A stretch of DNA of 64,000 bases from Sapria himalayana. Its lineage: Eukaryota; Streptophyta; Magnoliopsida; Malpighiales; Rafflesiaceae. The position numbers were made by a program, and so were the translations under genes. Numbering within the stretch: the first letter of the stretch is position 1; each line of letters begins with the position of its first letter. The stretch spans positions 370,805 to 434,804 of the forward strand of contig JAREIK010003431.1 of NCBI GenBank assembly GCA_029783825.1, in the 5' to 3' direction. Of the stretch, positions 48,439 through 59,844 are shown piece by piece. Under the pieces are notes generated by a model. That model worked only from the letters and a program-made list of their open reading frames with translations. It was not told the origin of the DNA and searched no databases.

Positions 48439-50732
48439 TAAAAGTGTCAAGCAAGATGGACAGCCTAATTCAATCGTGCATGAACCATGATCATGCAAGT
48501 ACATGACATGGCTCTTGCCGTGTTGGGCTAGGGATGCATTGACCTCATTCCTTGCCAGATATGACCAATGGCACAACAAAAATTACAAAAAAAAGAAGCC
48601 GTTATGATTATTTTTTTGCATGTTCGAGCATTTTGATAGGACATTGATAGGCAATGTCGTCAAATTGGATCCTACGACTCCATTGTTGAAATCTAATGGC
48701 TATCAGATGTCCACCTTTATTTATATAAATATTATATTGATATATTTTATTATTTACAATTAATATGTAAACTTCTCTACTCTTATCTCCTCTCCTCTCT
48801 CTAAAATTTAGTGTGTTATTTTATGCCAAATTTTAAAATAATTAATAATTTAAATATTACATAGTACCAATATTAATTTGCTAATGAGTATCGATTGGAA
48901 GACACAATAGAACAAGATATAACATCGAAGGCATCTGTTACATGCATATAAAGTCAAGCTATATATTATAATTATGTTAAATTAATTTTTTATTTAGTAT
49001 TTTATTAGTTGTTACATTAATAAATAAAGTAAAATAAAAATTAATAAATTAAAAATTGTACTATTTTTAGTCTAATCTAATATCATAAAATTTAAAAATA
49101 ATAAAAAGTTAATTTTTTTGAAAATGAATTAGATATAGATATAGATATAAATAATAATAACAACTCGACCGAAAAATCAAGGTCAAAGTCAAGTTTTCTC
49201 TTATAATCTCAACTTATTTACTTAAAAAAATATAAAACTAAATGAATTCAATAAACTAGATATATTTTATCATGGTTAAAAATAATAATACTAAATATGT
49301 CAAAGAAGAATAAAAACAATACATATATTATAAAATAATATATACATTTTCACCTGAAAATACATATTAATCAATATACCAAAAAAATATGATATATTAA
49401 ATTTCAGACAAATCTAACTTAGAGATCGAGTCTTAAAAGTTAGATAACTTTAAGTTCATTAAGCCCCTTCATTTACAGTAATATATTAGAGAGAGAATGC
49501 ATGAAAAAATTAATTATGTGAATAGGTCTTCCAATTAATTTTCATAGAATTATAAAAAAAATTAATATAATACAAACTTATTTTCAACTTAATTTTCATA
49601 AAATTTCTAGATCGATCAATAGAAATGATAAATAAAATATTTTAAAGTATAAAAATAATTAATCATTAAAAAACTTGTGAAATATAATAAAATGGTATTC
49701 ATGACATCCAAAATTTAGACTAGTTACAATAATACTTCATTCGCATGTTTCATCACACACTGTCAATTCTAAATTAAAATTTTATAAAAAAATTTTATGA
49801 TTTTCTATGATCATTCATCCTCATAATAACCCCACTATTTATAAGTGTATGACAATAAAATTTAGAAATACAATATTCAAAATAAAACTTTTAATATCAC
49901 ATTTGATAATGTTTCAAATAAGAAAATCATTATTAACATGTTTGTTTGAATCATTATAGATGAATCCTTAGCTAATATTTTTTATGTTATGTGTATATAT
50001 CACATAAATAAATTAATAGTATAATCAAGAATGAAACATATTTTCATCATATTAAAAAACATAAAAAAAATCATTAAAATATCTTATGATACCTAACAAA
50101 TAACAAGAATTTCATATTGTATGTTTGTTAGTGAGCCTAAAAAATTTGAAATGAATGTCAAATATCATTAAAATTATAACTATTTAATATTAGAGTCATG
50201 TATTGACTATTAATATATTATATTCAACTAAGTCAAAAATAAAAGTAATGAATTTATTATTAATGATTCATACTAAGGTATAAGCATTTTTTTTGAATTT
50301 CTTCAAATTTTTTAATGATATGACCAACATATATTTGTCTATATATACTCTCATTACTTACATTGTACTTAGATGTATATATAATATTAATAACATATTT
50401 AGTAAGTATATAAGACATAATTTTAGTATTTTGGCTATTGATATTTAAAATACTAGTCATGTATTTCATCTCTTTATTACTTAATTCTCTGTAAGAATCA
50501 TAATATTAAGATGGAAAAAGTAAAAAACATAATAAAATATATATTAACCTACATAAATCAATCAGAAGAATCAGATAATTAGATTCATGAAAAAATATAT
50601 AATATATTTATATATTATGACACTATATATGATAATTATAATGATACTCCATGGATAAAAATCAATATTATATTCAAAAATGATAATTTTTCCACTCAAT
50701 TAGCTAAAAGTAAACAATGAACCCATTTATCA

Positions 50733-51201
50733 AAAAAAATTAAAATGTCGAATGAGTCGTACCAGGCTAACCTAAGCTTTCCAGGCCTAACCGGGCTGGC
50801 GTGTCGTGCCAGGCACGACACTGTTCTTGGGAGGGCAGGCTCGGCAAGAGCCCATTGCCCAAAATCCACTGAGTTTGGCCCAGTTCGGTCTGATTTGGGT
50901 TGGGCAGGTCGGTCAAAAATTAAAACTCTAGAGTTCCAATGTCGCGCCATTGCACGTCCGTCGCACGTTGGGCATGCCGAGCCTCGCCCATTGGGCATCA
51001 GTGCATCTCCCCCCATCGGGCATCTCTTGATTCTTGGGGCTATCGTGCCATGCCCACGTGCCAGGCATGTCGTGCCATGCTTTGGCCTAGCCCGACACAA
51101 CTCGTGGCGAGGCTTCACCCGGCACGGGCCCGAGCATGGCACTATAGAGTGTTGTGTCGGGCCCTGGCCGACCTAGCCCATTTGACACCTCTAAAAAAGA
51201 T
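50733..51201. repeat. 8-bp TSD AAAAAAAT / AAAAAGAT
   Basis: The two octamers abut the termini of the element between them and differ by one A/G transition. Low complexity makes the duplication slightly less telling, but the interrupted transposase reads on directly after it. Confidence 0.75.
50741..51193. mobile_element. Small GC-rich hAT derivative nested in a hAT relic
   Basis: This 453-bp element has left end TAAAATGTCGAATGAG and right end CATTTGACACCTCTA, with no coding capacity. Words such as CCAGGCACGACAC and CCCGGCACGGGCCCG place it with the family of 7883-8316 and 13550-17178. Long overlapping open frames on both strands come from its GC content. Confidence 0.85.
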
Positions 51202-52390
51202 AAGTTGTCTCGGTACTTAAATATCAATTATTATATTATCCTATTATATAATGATAATAAAAATTTAAAGACATTGATTTAGTAAAAATCATAAGAATTC
51301 ACTTATCTCTTGATATGTAAGGTTTCATGTGATCTATTTAACCTTCATTATCTAGTATAGCATTAAAATTTATTTTATTTGTGGCGGTGAAATTCAAGTC
51401 AGATAGAAGATTCAGACTCCAACTCGATATTATAGATACATTTTCATACTTAAAGGACTAACAAAATTCAATAATAAATATTCAAGATAAAATAAAAGAG
51501 TTACTTGTAAATAATAACTCACACATCAATGAAGATATTGAGACTAATAATAATATTAGCGCTAATTTCAATATCAAATAAGATAATTTTAACCATACTA
51601 CAGATATAAATTGATCATGAAAATTAGTAAATTGCACGACAAGCAATGAGTATTTTTTCCTAATGTATTGATTCTCTTATTTACTTTTAAAGTTTTTCTA
51701 TTTATTATTATTTTTCATACAATACACTGATGCACGAGCCGAAAGTGAAACATATTTTTTTTATTTAGTTATGGATTTTATTCATTTTAATTTACAATAC
51801 AATACAGTTTAATTTTGATATTTACATTTTTCAAAATAAAAATTTTACTTAAATTTTAAACTTAAAAATAAAGGTTGGTGTCATAGTGACACTGAAACCA
51901 GCACTACTCTTTGCTATGCGGTGTCGATCTGATGACCACAGCAATCGTGCAACAGTAGTTGTGTGGCACTTGGCATTGGCAATGCCATTGCAGGCAGTAG
52001 GCAACAGGCCACTGCATTGTCAGTGCCATTGCCCACTCCACAAGGGTAGTGGCCACTGGCCAATGGGCACTCACCATTGGGGCCTGGTTTGGAAGTGGCA
52101 ACTGACTGGAAGTAGCAATGCAGTGCCACTGCCTGCCAGAAACAGCATGACCCAACATGCCCTATTCAGAAAAGCATGCCATCGAACGATGTCAGGCTGG
52201 CCTACCATGTGACCATGTAGGCACAGCATGGCATGGGCACCTATCTCATTTCATGTCTAGCACCACAAAGTGGTCTGACTGGGGCACTGGGCCACCAAAA
52301 AGAGGGTCATGCTAGCCCGACACAACCTATTTGACGCCTCTACAACATGACTCCTATCGTGTCAAGCCAAGATAGCAAGCCCAAATGCAA

Positions 52391-52503
52391 AATTCTGTTC
52401 AGCATGGCATGGCCCAGCACAAAGGCCCAAACAGGCTAAAACCCAACCCAATTACTATTCAGCATGGCATGGCCCAGCATGATAGCCATTGCATACTAAA
52501 ACC
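52391..52503. repeat. Short tandem duplication
   Basis: CAGCATGGCATGGCCCAGCA occurs twice about 65 bases apart with similar following words (AAACC(C/T)A-type), just before the next element. Confidence 0.7.
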
Positions 52504-53222
52504 TAGGGCTGCAACCGAACCGAGCTGTTCGCGAGCTGCTTGGCATTCGACTTGTTAGAAGCTCGCTCGAACTCGTTTATTAAGTTAAACGAGCCAAGCC
52601 CGATCATTATTTTGAGGCTCGTAAGTTAAATAAACCGAGCCTAAGCACCCTCAAACTCGGCTCGTCAGCTCGTGAATAGGCTCGTGAGCAAACTCGAAAA
52701 TCAGGCTTGTGAACAAGCTCGTGAACTAAGCTCGTAAACAGACTCGTGAACATGAAGAATGCTTGATGCACACAAATTTTTCCTACAAATGAACATGATA
52801 AATATTTTAACTCTTGAACTTTAATCAAGTTAATTGAATTTTTATTATCTTATCTTTTTAATTTAGTTGTATGTTGGCTATTTTAGATGAATATTTTCTT
52901 TAATTCTCGAACATCATTTTGAGACTCGTAAGTTAAACGAGCCGAGCCCGAGCACCCTTAAACTCGACTCATCAACTCATAAATAGGCTCGTGAACAGGC
53001 TCATGAATAGGTTTGTGAGCAAGCTCGTTAACCAGACTCGTGAACAAGCTCGTAAACCAAGCTCTTGAACATGCTTGTAAGTTAAACGAGCCGAACCCGA
53101 GCATCCTCAAACTCAGCTCGTCAGCTCGTGAACAAGCTCAAGCCTACTCCTTTAAAACTGAGCCGAGCCAAGCCTGCCTAATACTCAGCTCGACTCGGCT
53201 CGGTTACACCCCTACTAAAACC
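52496..53222. repeat. Perfect 8-bp TSD CTAAAACC
   Basis: CTAAAACC at 52496-52503 and at 53215-53222 abut both termini of the element between them. Confidence 0.95.
52504..53214. mobile_element. TAGGGNTGYAACCGA MITE (third hAT-like family)
   Basis: This 711-bp element has inverted termini TAGGGCTGCAACCGAACCGAGC at the left and GCTCGGTTACACCCCTA at the right, with a perfect 8-bp TSD. The arms consist of recurring GCTCGTGAAC/GAGCCGAGC/AACTCG words, in part as direct repeats (52610-52750 and 52920-53110), around an AT-rich core (52780-52910). The two inner halves share AGTTAAACGAGCC and CTCAAACTCG stretches. No coding capacity. Such CGAACCGAGC-repeat elements are common in plants. Confidence 0.92.
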
Positions 53223-53589
53223 TGGCCTAGTTACTAATAGGCACATATAGTTCACGTGCAAAAAAAGTATGAATTCCTGAATTAAAGACATGTCTCACGT
53301 GCCTCCAATTGCTATTTAATTTGATATCAAATTAGGTTCCGTCCATATTTATTAAAGGCACGCCTTAGGAGCACTAGAGCACAGGCTCCACAAAGTGCCA
53401 TCAAAAGCATCTTACCTGGGATGAGGCATGGCCATTTCTGGAATGTGCTGAAGAAGCCATAAAAAAGTCACACACATGCACACCTCACATGATCAAACAA
53501 AGACTGTCATAGCTCATTCCTAGAACGAACTACCATCGTAACTCATTATTGGAATGAGCAGTCGTCATAGCTCCTTGGAACAAGCTACA

Positions 53590-53810
53590 GATTATATAGA
53601 TGTTAGCTATATACACAAAAAACATACGCATGTATATGTACATATACATATATAGATATATACATTTAGCTATACTACATGTATAGCTATATGTACATAT
53701 ATAGTTATACACAAAATTTATATACATATATATATATACACATAAGTATATACACAAAGTGCATATATACATGTATATGTACACATAAATAGCTATACAC
53801 ACACAAAGGG

Positions 53811-53861
<51 letters not shown>

Positions 53862-54000
53862 CTAAATACATAGATATGTACATATATATGTATGAATATG
53901 TCCATATATAATATATATGCATACATATGTATATATATGTATACATATGTATATATCTATACACAAATCTATACATATATGTATATAAATACATGGCTAT
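53590..54000. repeat. ATATGTATATACATA microsatellite tract
   Basis: About 400 bp consist of TATA, CATA and TGTA units, with a pure TA run at 53813-53860. Several open frames over it code for Tyr/Ile-rich strings and are artefacts. Confidence 0.9.
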
Positions 54001-54299
54001 GTACATGGCTAACTAATACTAAGCAAGTCATTGAGGGCAGAGACTAGCCTAACTTAGCCTATGATCTCGGGTTAGCACTAGCATGGCTATCAAGATCCAA
54101 TCCAGCCCAGCTCACCTTGGTATAGGTTGGTTTGGGTTGGGGCCTTTTACCCTCTCACATGATGCCGATATATAAATATATATTCATATATGAAATTATA
54201 AAAAAAATAAAAATAAAATTATAAAAAATTTATAACTTTAAAATTTAAACTACAATATATAATACGCCATATCAGAACCAATATCATAATATCACTATG

Positions 54300-55245
54300 T
54301 CTAGTTCTAATAGTCATAGTTATAAATTTTAATTATCTTTTAAGCATGACAAAATTTAAATAACATCGAGTTTAATATACTCCTTATATTTGAAATTACA
54401 TTGACAATCACAGAAAAAGTAAACTTTTATGTTATACTACATCGGCAGAGATGGTAGATCATGTATCATTTTAGATAACACCACAAAAATTAACTTTTTA
54501 AATTATCATCAACTTAATATGTCAATTTTTTATTTGATTATGGAACATGATAGAGTAGTAATTAATATATAAATATCTTAACAAATCAATTTATTCAATG
54601 GACTTCCCTATCATTTTTCCTAACTAACTAAATACAAAAAATAATAATCTCCAAATACAATATTAATTTTTGCACTCAAATGCTCACTAACTTATACTTA
54701 TTTTTATAATATTTAAATAGATTATTTAATTATTTATAAATTCTAACATATGATTCTTATGATGAATTTATATAGGTATATATGAATTTGATGGTATTTT
54801 CAACTTGTTTAACTTTAGTTCTATAATTCATGCAGATAACTAAATAATAAAGAAATAAAATAAAATACTAATATTTTAAATATTTCCTTTCCATATCAAT
54901 ATTCATGTCCCCAAAAAATTAATATACTTTATATTGGTTAAAAAAAGTACTCATATTAGATATGCACCTAAGTTTAATATAAGTTGTGATAGTATATAAA
55001 AACGAATATATTTTTATCATATCATAAAATATTTTTATTAATTTTAAAAAAATTTATCTTAATCAAATTTGTTAATTATTATTTCATCAATTTTACTATT
55101 ATATAGTGAAATATTATATATTTATAACCAATACATGAATCTAACATCATATATATATAATTTCAAATGTGTCTATTATCCAGTTGACATATTTTTTAGG
55201 TTTTTTAATTTAGATAAAGTATAAAAGTCTTGTAGTTTTTTTTAG
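54300..55245 (-). pseudogene. Decayed hAT transposase relic (C-terminal part)
   Basis: GGTAGATCATGTATCATTTT followed by AGATAACAC (54449-54477) corresponds to 14578-14606, AGTAGATCCCGTATCATCCT and AGATAGCAC. The stretch 54630-54800 follows the order of 1900-2090 in the other minus-strand relic (ACTTATACTTATTTTTATAA, TTATTTAATTATTTATAAAT). At 55130-55160 is a CCAATACATGAATCTAACAT stretch (GYEHV equivalent). It fades out near 55250. No terminal repeats were recognised. GC-richer words at 54010-54160 may be the remains of its arm. Confidence 0.65.
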
Positions 55246-55249
55246 TCAT

Positions 55250-55710
55250 GTTGCATGTCAAGGAAGGTTGCTAGACTCATCTGCCACCTCTTAGTGCAAT
55301 GAAATGTGTGTTTGGCATTGATGTGGAGGTGGCGGTTTGTTGGTGACAATGTTAGTGATATCAATGGCACATTTGTACAGAAGCTTATGTGGAAGTGTGT
55401 GCAAACAATGTGACGATGTTAATAGCATGTATAGTGTGTGCAAGTGCGGCATGATGCAAGTATGGCTCTGTATGTGTCAGGATGCCAATGCACTATTAGT
55501 GTCAATCATGTGTGCTATGTGTAAAGTACAATGTGTGCAAAAAAAAAAGGTAAATATGTGTGAGTGCATAATAGTATAATAATACACATTTTTTTACTTC
55601 AACTAATAGATAAAGTAAAAATATTAATTATTACTATGTAAATGCTCAAACAACACAATTATGTGAAAATAGCTACTTGAATTTGAAAGTAATTTTTTAG
55701 CCATGAGAAA
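55250..55710. other. Intervening DNA, nothing recognised
   Basis: A GTGTGTGCAA-rich stretch at 55300-55570 resembles neither an RNA gene nor a coding region. An 80-codon open frame there is Cys/Met-rich and reflects the repeated TGTGC wording. Confidence 0.4.
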
Positions 55711-56259
55711 CTTGGAACATGTTTGATTATTCATTTAATTTTTTTAAACCATTGAAAATGAATATTTTCAATAGTTTTAAATTTTTAATGTATTTGATAA
55801 AGAATATTTGAGAAATAATAATTAAAATTTTCAAATGAAATAGCATTGAAAATATTAAGTAGAGGCCTACTTATCGTTGAATGCTGAAAAAGCTTAACAT
55901 AATAATTTTTTTAAAATTACCATTTTTTCCTTTAATTTTTTTGTTTCTGTTTCATTTTCGTTTTTGTTATTATTTCTCAAAAAAAAAAAAATTTCTCGTT
56001 CTCGTGCACAGATTCTGTGTTTTGGGAGTATAGTCGGCTTGATGTTACAATGAGCATAAATGATTTTTATGTTGTTGATATCTAGAATTTTTTCTATGTT
56101 CGGGGTATTTAATTTTCTGTGGTTAGAATAATAGGAATTTTGTTTTTGTTTTCTTCTCGAGATGTTAGGCAATTCCGAGTTCTTCGCGAAGAACTCGATT
56201 CTTACAAATTTTATTATAAAACTACAATTAATACATTTAGTTTATCACGAATACTTTGA

Positions 56260-56510
56260 ATGCTAGATGGTTTGAATCCCAAATGCTTTTATTTTTTCGT
56301 GAAATATTTCAATCCCGAATGGTTTGAATCCTGATTTCTTTTAGTTTTTCTTCTTTCTAATTTGTTTGAATCCCAAATGGTATGAAACCCGAATAGTTTT
56401 TGTTATTCTTCTTTCTATTTTATTTGAATCCCGAATGATTTTAGATATTTTCTTTTTATTTTGTTTGAATCCCGAATTGATTGAATGCTGAATGGTTTGA
56501 ATCCCGAATG
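56260..56510. repeat. Degenerate TTTGAATCCCGAATGG repeats
   Basis: The phrase (T)TTGAATCCCGAATG(G/A)TTTGAAT recurs seven or more times with T-rich spacers (TTCTTTCTATTTTGTTTGAATCC). It lies between the left end of the Harbinger element and its first gene. Confidence 0.8.
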
Positions 56511-56709
56511 CTTGTCTAGGCCTTCAGCCAACTATCGTGCAACACCTCAATACTTTCTATTTTGTTTATCATTTTGCTTATTTTAATTATATTAGGCCAA
56601 ATGGTTTGAATCATGAATGCTTGTCTAGGCCTCTAGTGCAACTGCTGTACAACACATCTATACTTTATATTTTGTTTATCATTTTGTTTAATGTAATTAT
56701 ATTAGGCCA
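56491..56709. repeat. 109-bp tandem duplication
   Basis: AATGGTTTGAATCCCGAATG followed by CTTGTCTAGGC starts at 56491, and its copy AATGGTTTGAATCATGAATG starts at 56600. Both continue through GTGCAACACNTCNATACTTT and end at TATATTAGGCCAAAT. Confidence 0.92.
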
Positions 56710-57079
56710 AATAAAATATGAATTGCCTATAGTTTTAGGATAATTATGTTTAAGTAATAATTATAAAATTTTTAGTTCAAGTACACTGAAATATGTTTAG
56801 GTACATAGATGTTACGATATTCCAAGTTACTTGATTATATCATGTATCTCATATAAATTACCAATAGTTTTCTTATTATTTGATTATGTCATATATTTCA
56901 ACACAAGTAGTCGCTTTGTTTATGTTGGTTATGCATTTAAATAAGCTTTATAATACATATTATACATTAATATATGTTTTGTTGTTGCATTATTTTGAGA
57001 AGTTTAGAATTAGAATTTATTGTCTATTCTTTCACTTAAAGAAAGAAAATATTTAAAAGAACATTCACTAAATTATCTA

Positions 57080-57960
57080 AGGTACAAATGACATCTCTTG
57101 ATACTACCAGAGCTAGTTGGAAAGACCCAACATTAGTTAAATTTTTTTTAGATTTATATCTTGACCAGAAAAATATTTGGGAATGAAGCTTGCATGTTAA
57201 ATTATGGGATTAAATTTTATATAACTTGTAAAGAGAACAAAAATATAAATTTCACTCAAAAGCAATTAAAAAACGAATACAATTATTTAAAACATAAACA
57301 CGGTGTAATCAAATTTAATAAAAAAATTTAACCATGGCTATAATCCAATAATTATGACAATTAACTGGACTTCAGAAGAGTGAGAAGAATATATCAAGGT
57401 ATAATTCGCTTCTTTTGTTCATATTTTGAAAAAATAAATTAAACTACTACTGACTATTTATAATGATTTGATTTATAGAAAATTCCTGATACAAAATAAT
57501 TTCAATATATTGGACTACAATATGCAGATGAGATGAGACCACTCTTTGGTGACATTACAGCGACTGGGCAAGAATCATGAGGTCCATCTAGACATGAATT
57601 GCCTAAAAATGATACTGACAAACATTCATCAAGTACTCAACTAACTGTAGAGAATTCTTATATACACAATGATATAGAGACTAAATCTTCATCAAACCCT
57701 TCATTATCAAAAGAAATGTCTTTACCAAGAAAGAACCAAAAAAAAAAATAATGAAGAATATCTAGATGAAAAATTACTAACTGTTTTTAACACATTAGAG
57801 CAATTAGATGGACCTAGCATAAAAGAATATAATAAAAAATTAGATGAGATTGCAACATTACTCATGGATGACCCATTATACATTGCTATTTCTAGCATTT
57901 TTTTGTGAAAACAAAGCATACAAAGAACAGTGAATGATATTTTCACAAAAGCCAGAGACA
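57080..57960 (+). pseudogene. Myb/SANT-like protein of the Harbinger element (ORF1 type)
   Basis: The beginning TTRASWKDPTLVKFFLDLYLDQ-like stretch (about 57100-57165) is the start of the trihelix Myb/SANT-like domain, with its Trp. FTQKQLKNEYNYLKHKHGV (about 57251-57310) is the family's FTxxQLKNRxxxLKxxY signature. DEMRPLFGDITATGQ (about 57528-57572) is the FxFLxxLxxLFGDxxATG-type tail that follows. A further open stretch (57740-57907) reads LLTVFNTLEQLDGP…LDEIATLLMDDPLYIAISSIFL. In such elements this partner binds the termini and helps recruit the transposase. Stops (for example after IWE near 57185) and shifts break it. A small intron near 57400-57478 is possible. Confidence 0.72.
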
Positions 57961-58319
57961 GTCAAAATTACTTAGATTCGAATGAATACAAAAAAATTAG
58001 AATTACTTTAATTTTTTTTAGGTACTTAGGGTTCAAGCAAATGCAATTTATGTGATATTTTATAGATTATTTTCATACTTTGTCTTTACATTAGTTGGTA
58101 TTGACATTATTTCTTTTCATAACATGTGGTTTATTTTTCTTTTAATTGTTTTTACTTTTATTATTTTTAATTGATATATTTGCAAATATTGAATATTATC
58201 AAAAGATGTTAATTGAAAAGCAAAGAAAAATATTAAAAATCACTGCATTAATTCTAATCAAGAAGATTATTTAAAAAAAGCAACTTGGAAGAAAACCAGA
58301 TATCGACTCGACAATGAAA

Positions 58320-59399
58320 TTAGTTGGCATATGTACAAGAAATTTTAAATAATAATCTGATACATTGTTTAGAAATTTTAAGAATGAATAAGTATTTTTA
58401 CATATTTATGAGTATTTTATAAAATACAACATGATTAAAAGATAGTCATTACATCAAAGTTGAAGAAAAAATGATGATGCTCCTTATAATATTAAATCAC
58501 AATGTAAGAAATCATATTACAAAAAAAAAATTCAACCATTCAACTCAAACTATACAACATTACTTTCATAAAGTACTAGAGACAATGCTTCTCTTCAGAA
58601 GAGTGATGATTATGCCTATCCCAGTCACTAAAGTAAAAAAAATACAAGTTTATTATTATTAGTGTTCTTGTTGTTTTTATTATTATTGTTATAATGATAT
58701 TTGTTCTAATCAATAGTGTTATTGGTGTACTTGATGGGAAGCTTGTTAATGTTGTGATACTATATGAACAAACTAGTCACTTATAGAGGAAGAGAAAGAA
58801 GAGAATATTATCAAAATATTCTAATAATAAGTGACTTCAATATGATTTTTATATTTGTTTAGGCTGGATGGGAAGACATAGCACATAATTCAAAAGTATT
58901 ATCAGAGACTATGCGTAATCCAAAAAATAATTTTTCATTACTTCCATCAGGTTAGTATAATTCTTATCTCGGCTATTATTAATAAATTCATAATTAAATT
59001 GAAAAATACTTTTTTATGTAGATAAATATTATCTTTGTGATACTACATATCCACATACTCAAGGATTTAGGACACCTTACCATAATGCAAGATATTAGTT
59101 ACCTGATTTTAATAATGGTGCACGCCCTCGTACTAAAAAAAAGGCATTCAATTATGCACATGCCAGATTGAAGAATAAAATTTGAGCAATCTTTTGGTGA
59201 TTTGAAAGCTCGTTTTCCAATCTTTAAGAGGATGACACCTTACCTTTTTCAAATACAGAGAAATATTATTATTCCTTATGTAGCTATATATAACTATATT
59301 CAAAAATTATGTATTGTTAATACTTTCTTAGAGTTGGGTGAAGATGAGTATGGTCAAAATTTAGGGATACCTCAAAATATTCATGAATATCTGCTATAA
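58320..59399 (+). pseudogene. PIF/Harbinger DDE transposase
   Basis: The N-terminal part shows LRMNKYFYIFMSIL (58380-58420) and KVEEKMMMLLIILNHNVRNH (58459-58518), then FNHSTQTIQHYFHKVLE, the family's helix-turn-helix region. The DDE nuclease follows. D1 is in IGVLDGK (GAT 58733-58735), then ISDFNM…AGWEDIAHNSKVLSETM (to 58925). An intron is likely at 58951-59021 (GTTAGT…TGTAG). D2 is in YYLCDTTYP (GAT 59039-59041). E is in FEQSFGDLKARFP (GAG 59184-59186), then FKRMTPYLFQIQ and AIYNYIQ to the stop. All three catalytic residues survive. Lesions: TAG at the position before AGWED (near 58861), TAG near 59096 and a one-base shift near 59180. Confidence 0.85.
58951..59021 (+). other. Likely intron in the Harbinger transposase
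   Basis: GTTAGT … TTTTTTATGTAG, 71 bases, AT-rich. Removing it joins the …LLPS stretch to KYYLCDTTYP in frame (phase 1). Confidence 0.7.
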
Positions 59400-59844
59400 G
59401 TAGGAGGAAGAGATGCACAAGGTAATCAAATTTGCATAATTAATTTAAGAGAAAATAACAAATCACCTGGTTGCTCATTAATTTTTATTTATTTTATAAA
59501 CATATTTATATCTTTTTTTAGATTTTATGATTTAATTATGAATATGTTTTTAATAATTTTCTTTTAAGTAAAATTAATAATTATAGTGAAAAATAAATTA
59601 TTATTAGAAATTTTATTTATTTTGGATAATATATACTACAATGATAATAAGGGTAAAATATAAAATATAAAATTATCAGTATTCCGCATTTACAGTTATC
59701 AAATAATATATTTATTTTCAGTATTCAATTGTCAGTAATTTATCAACTAGTTTTACAATACAAATTCATCACTTATAAAATTCAACACTTAATTTTTTCG
59801 GTATTTTTTTAGCACTTAATTTTTTCAGTTTATCAAACAACCCC

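Larger units (their letters stand above)
49140..51600 (+). pseudogene. hAT transposase relic, interrupted at 50741
   Basis: Family order can be followed: the zinc-finger side at 49190-49400, a FPINFHRI-type stretch and SRSINRNDK at 49530-49640, and the first catalytic block near 49695-49760. The DNVSNKKIIINMFV stretch (second catalytic block) lies near 49903-49945, and YVTHNI…IVQSRMK near 50000-50035. MYWLLIYY-type follows near 50200, and the acidic YYDTIYDNYND block lies near 50610-50645. After the insertion comes KLSRYLNINYYIILLYNDNKN (about 51201-51262), then the hATC-like end near 51300-51480. Many stops are present. Confidence 0.75.
48439..52342 (+). mobile_element. Old hAT element containing a smaller hAT
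   Basis: The left end is TAAAAGTGTCAAGC and the right end is TTTGACGCCTCTA. Without the inner insertion (50741-51193 plus one TSD) it would be about 3.44 kb, matching the other full-size copies. The right GC-rich arm (51860-52342) shares its wording with 20005-20161 of the other nest, including CAGTGCC and GTGGCCAC-type words. Flanking octamers GAGCATTA / CAACATGA agree at 5 of 8, so the boundaries rest mostly on the termini and size. Confidence 0.65.
55714..59844 (+). mobile_element. PIF/Harbinger DNA transposon, decayed
   Basis: The right end reads TATCAAACAACCCC (inverse GGGGTTGTTTGATA), a typical PIF/Harbinger-type terminus, followed by TTA. The left end GGAACATGTTTGATTA is a weaker inverted match, preceded by CTT, so the expected 3-bp TTA/TAA duplication is not conserved. 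The interior carries both characteristic genes in plus orientation: a Myb/SANT-like protein (57080-57960) and a DDE transposase (58320-59399). The 4.1-kb size fits an autonomous element. The left 800 bp are filled by GAATCCCGAATG-type repeats. Confidence 0.75.

Noticed and set aside
50696..51220. Open frames of 93-148 codons on both strands
   Set aside because: They cover the GC-rich nested hAT derivative 50741-51193, bounded by TIRs and a TSD. No protein motif.
51886..52212. 108-codon open frame rich in His/Ala/Leu
   Set aside because: It lies in the GC-rich right arm of a hAT whose equivalent at 20 kb has no such frame.
53530..54006. Tyr/Ile-rich membrane-protein-like open frames
   Set aside because: Translation of TATA/CATA/TGTA microsatellite. 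Frames on the same DNA in different phases give the same kind of string.
58849..58861. TTTGTTTAG read as an intron acceptor in the Harbinger transposase
   Set aside because: The frame before it (ISDFNMIFIFV) continues directly into AGWEDIAHNS with one TAG codon between, so a premature stop is simpler than an intron.
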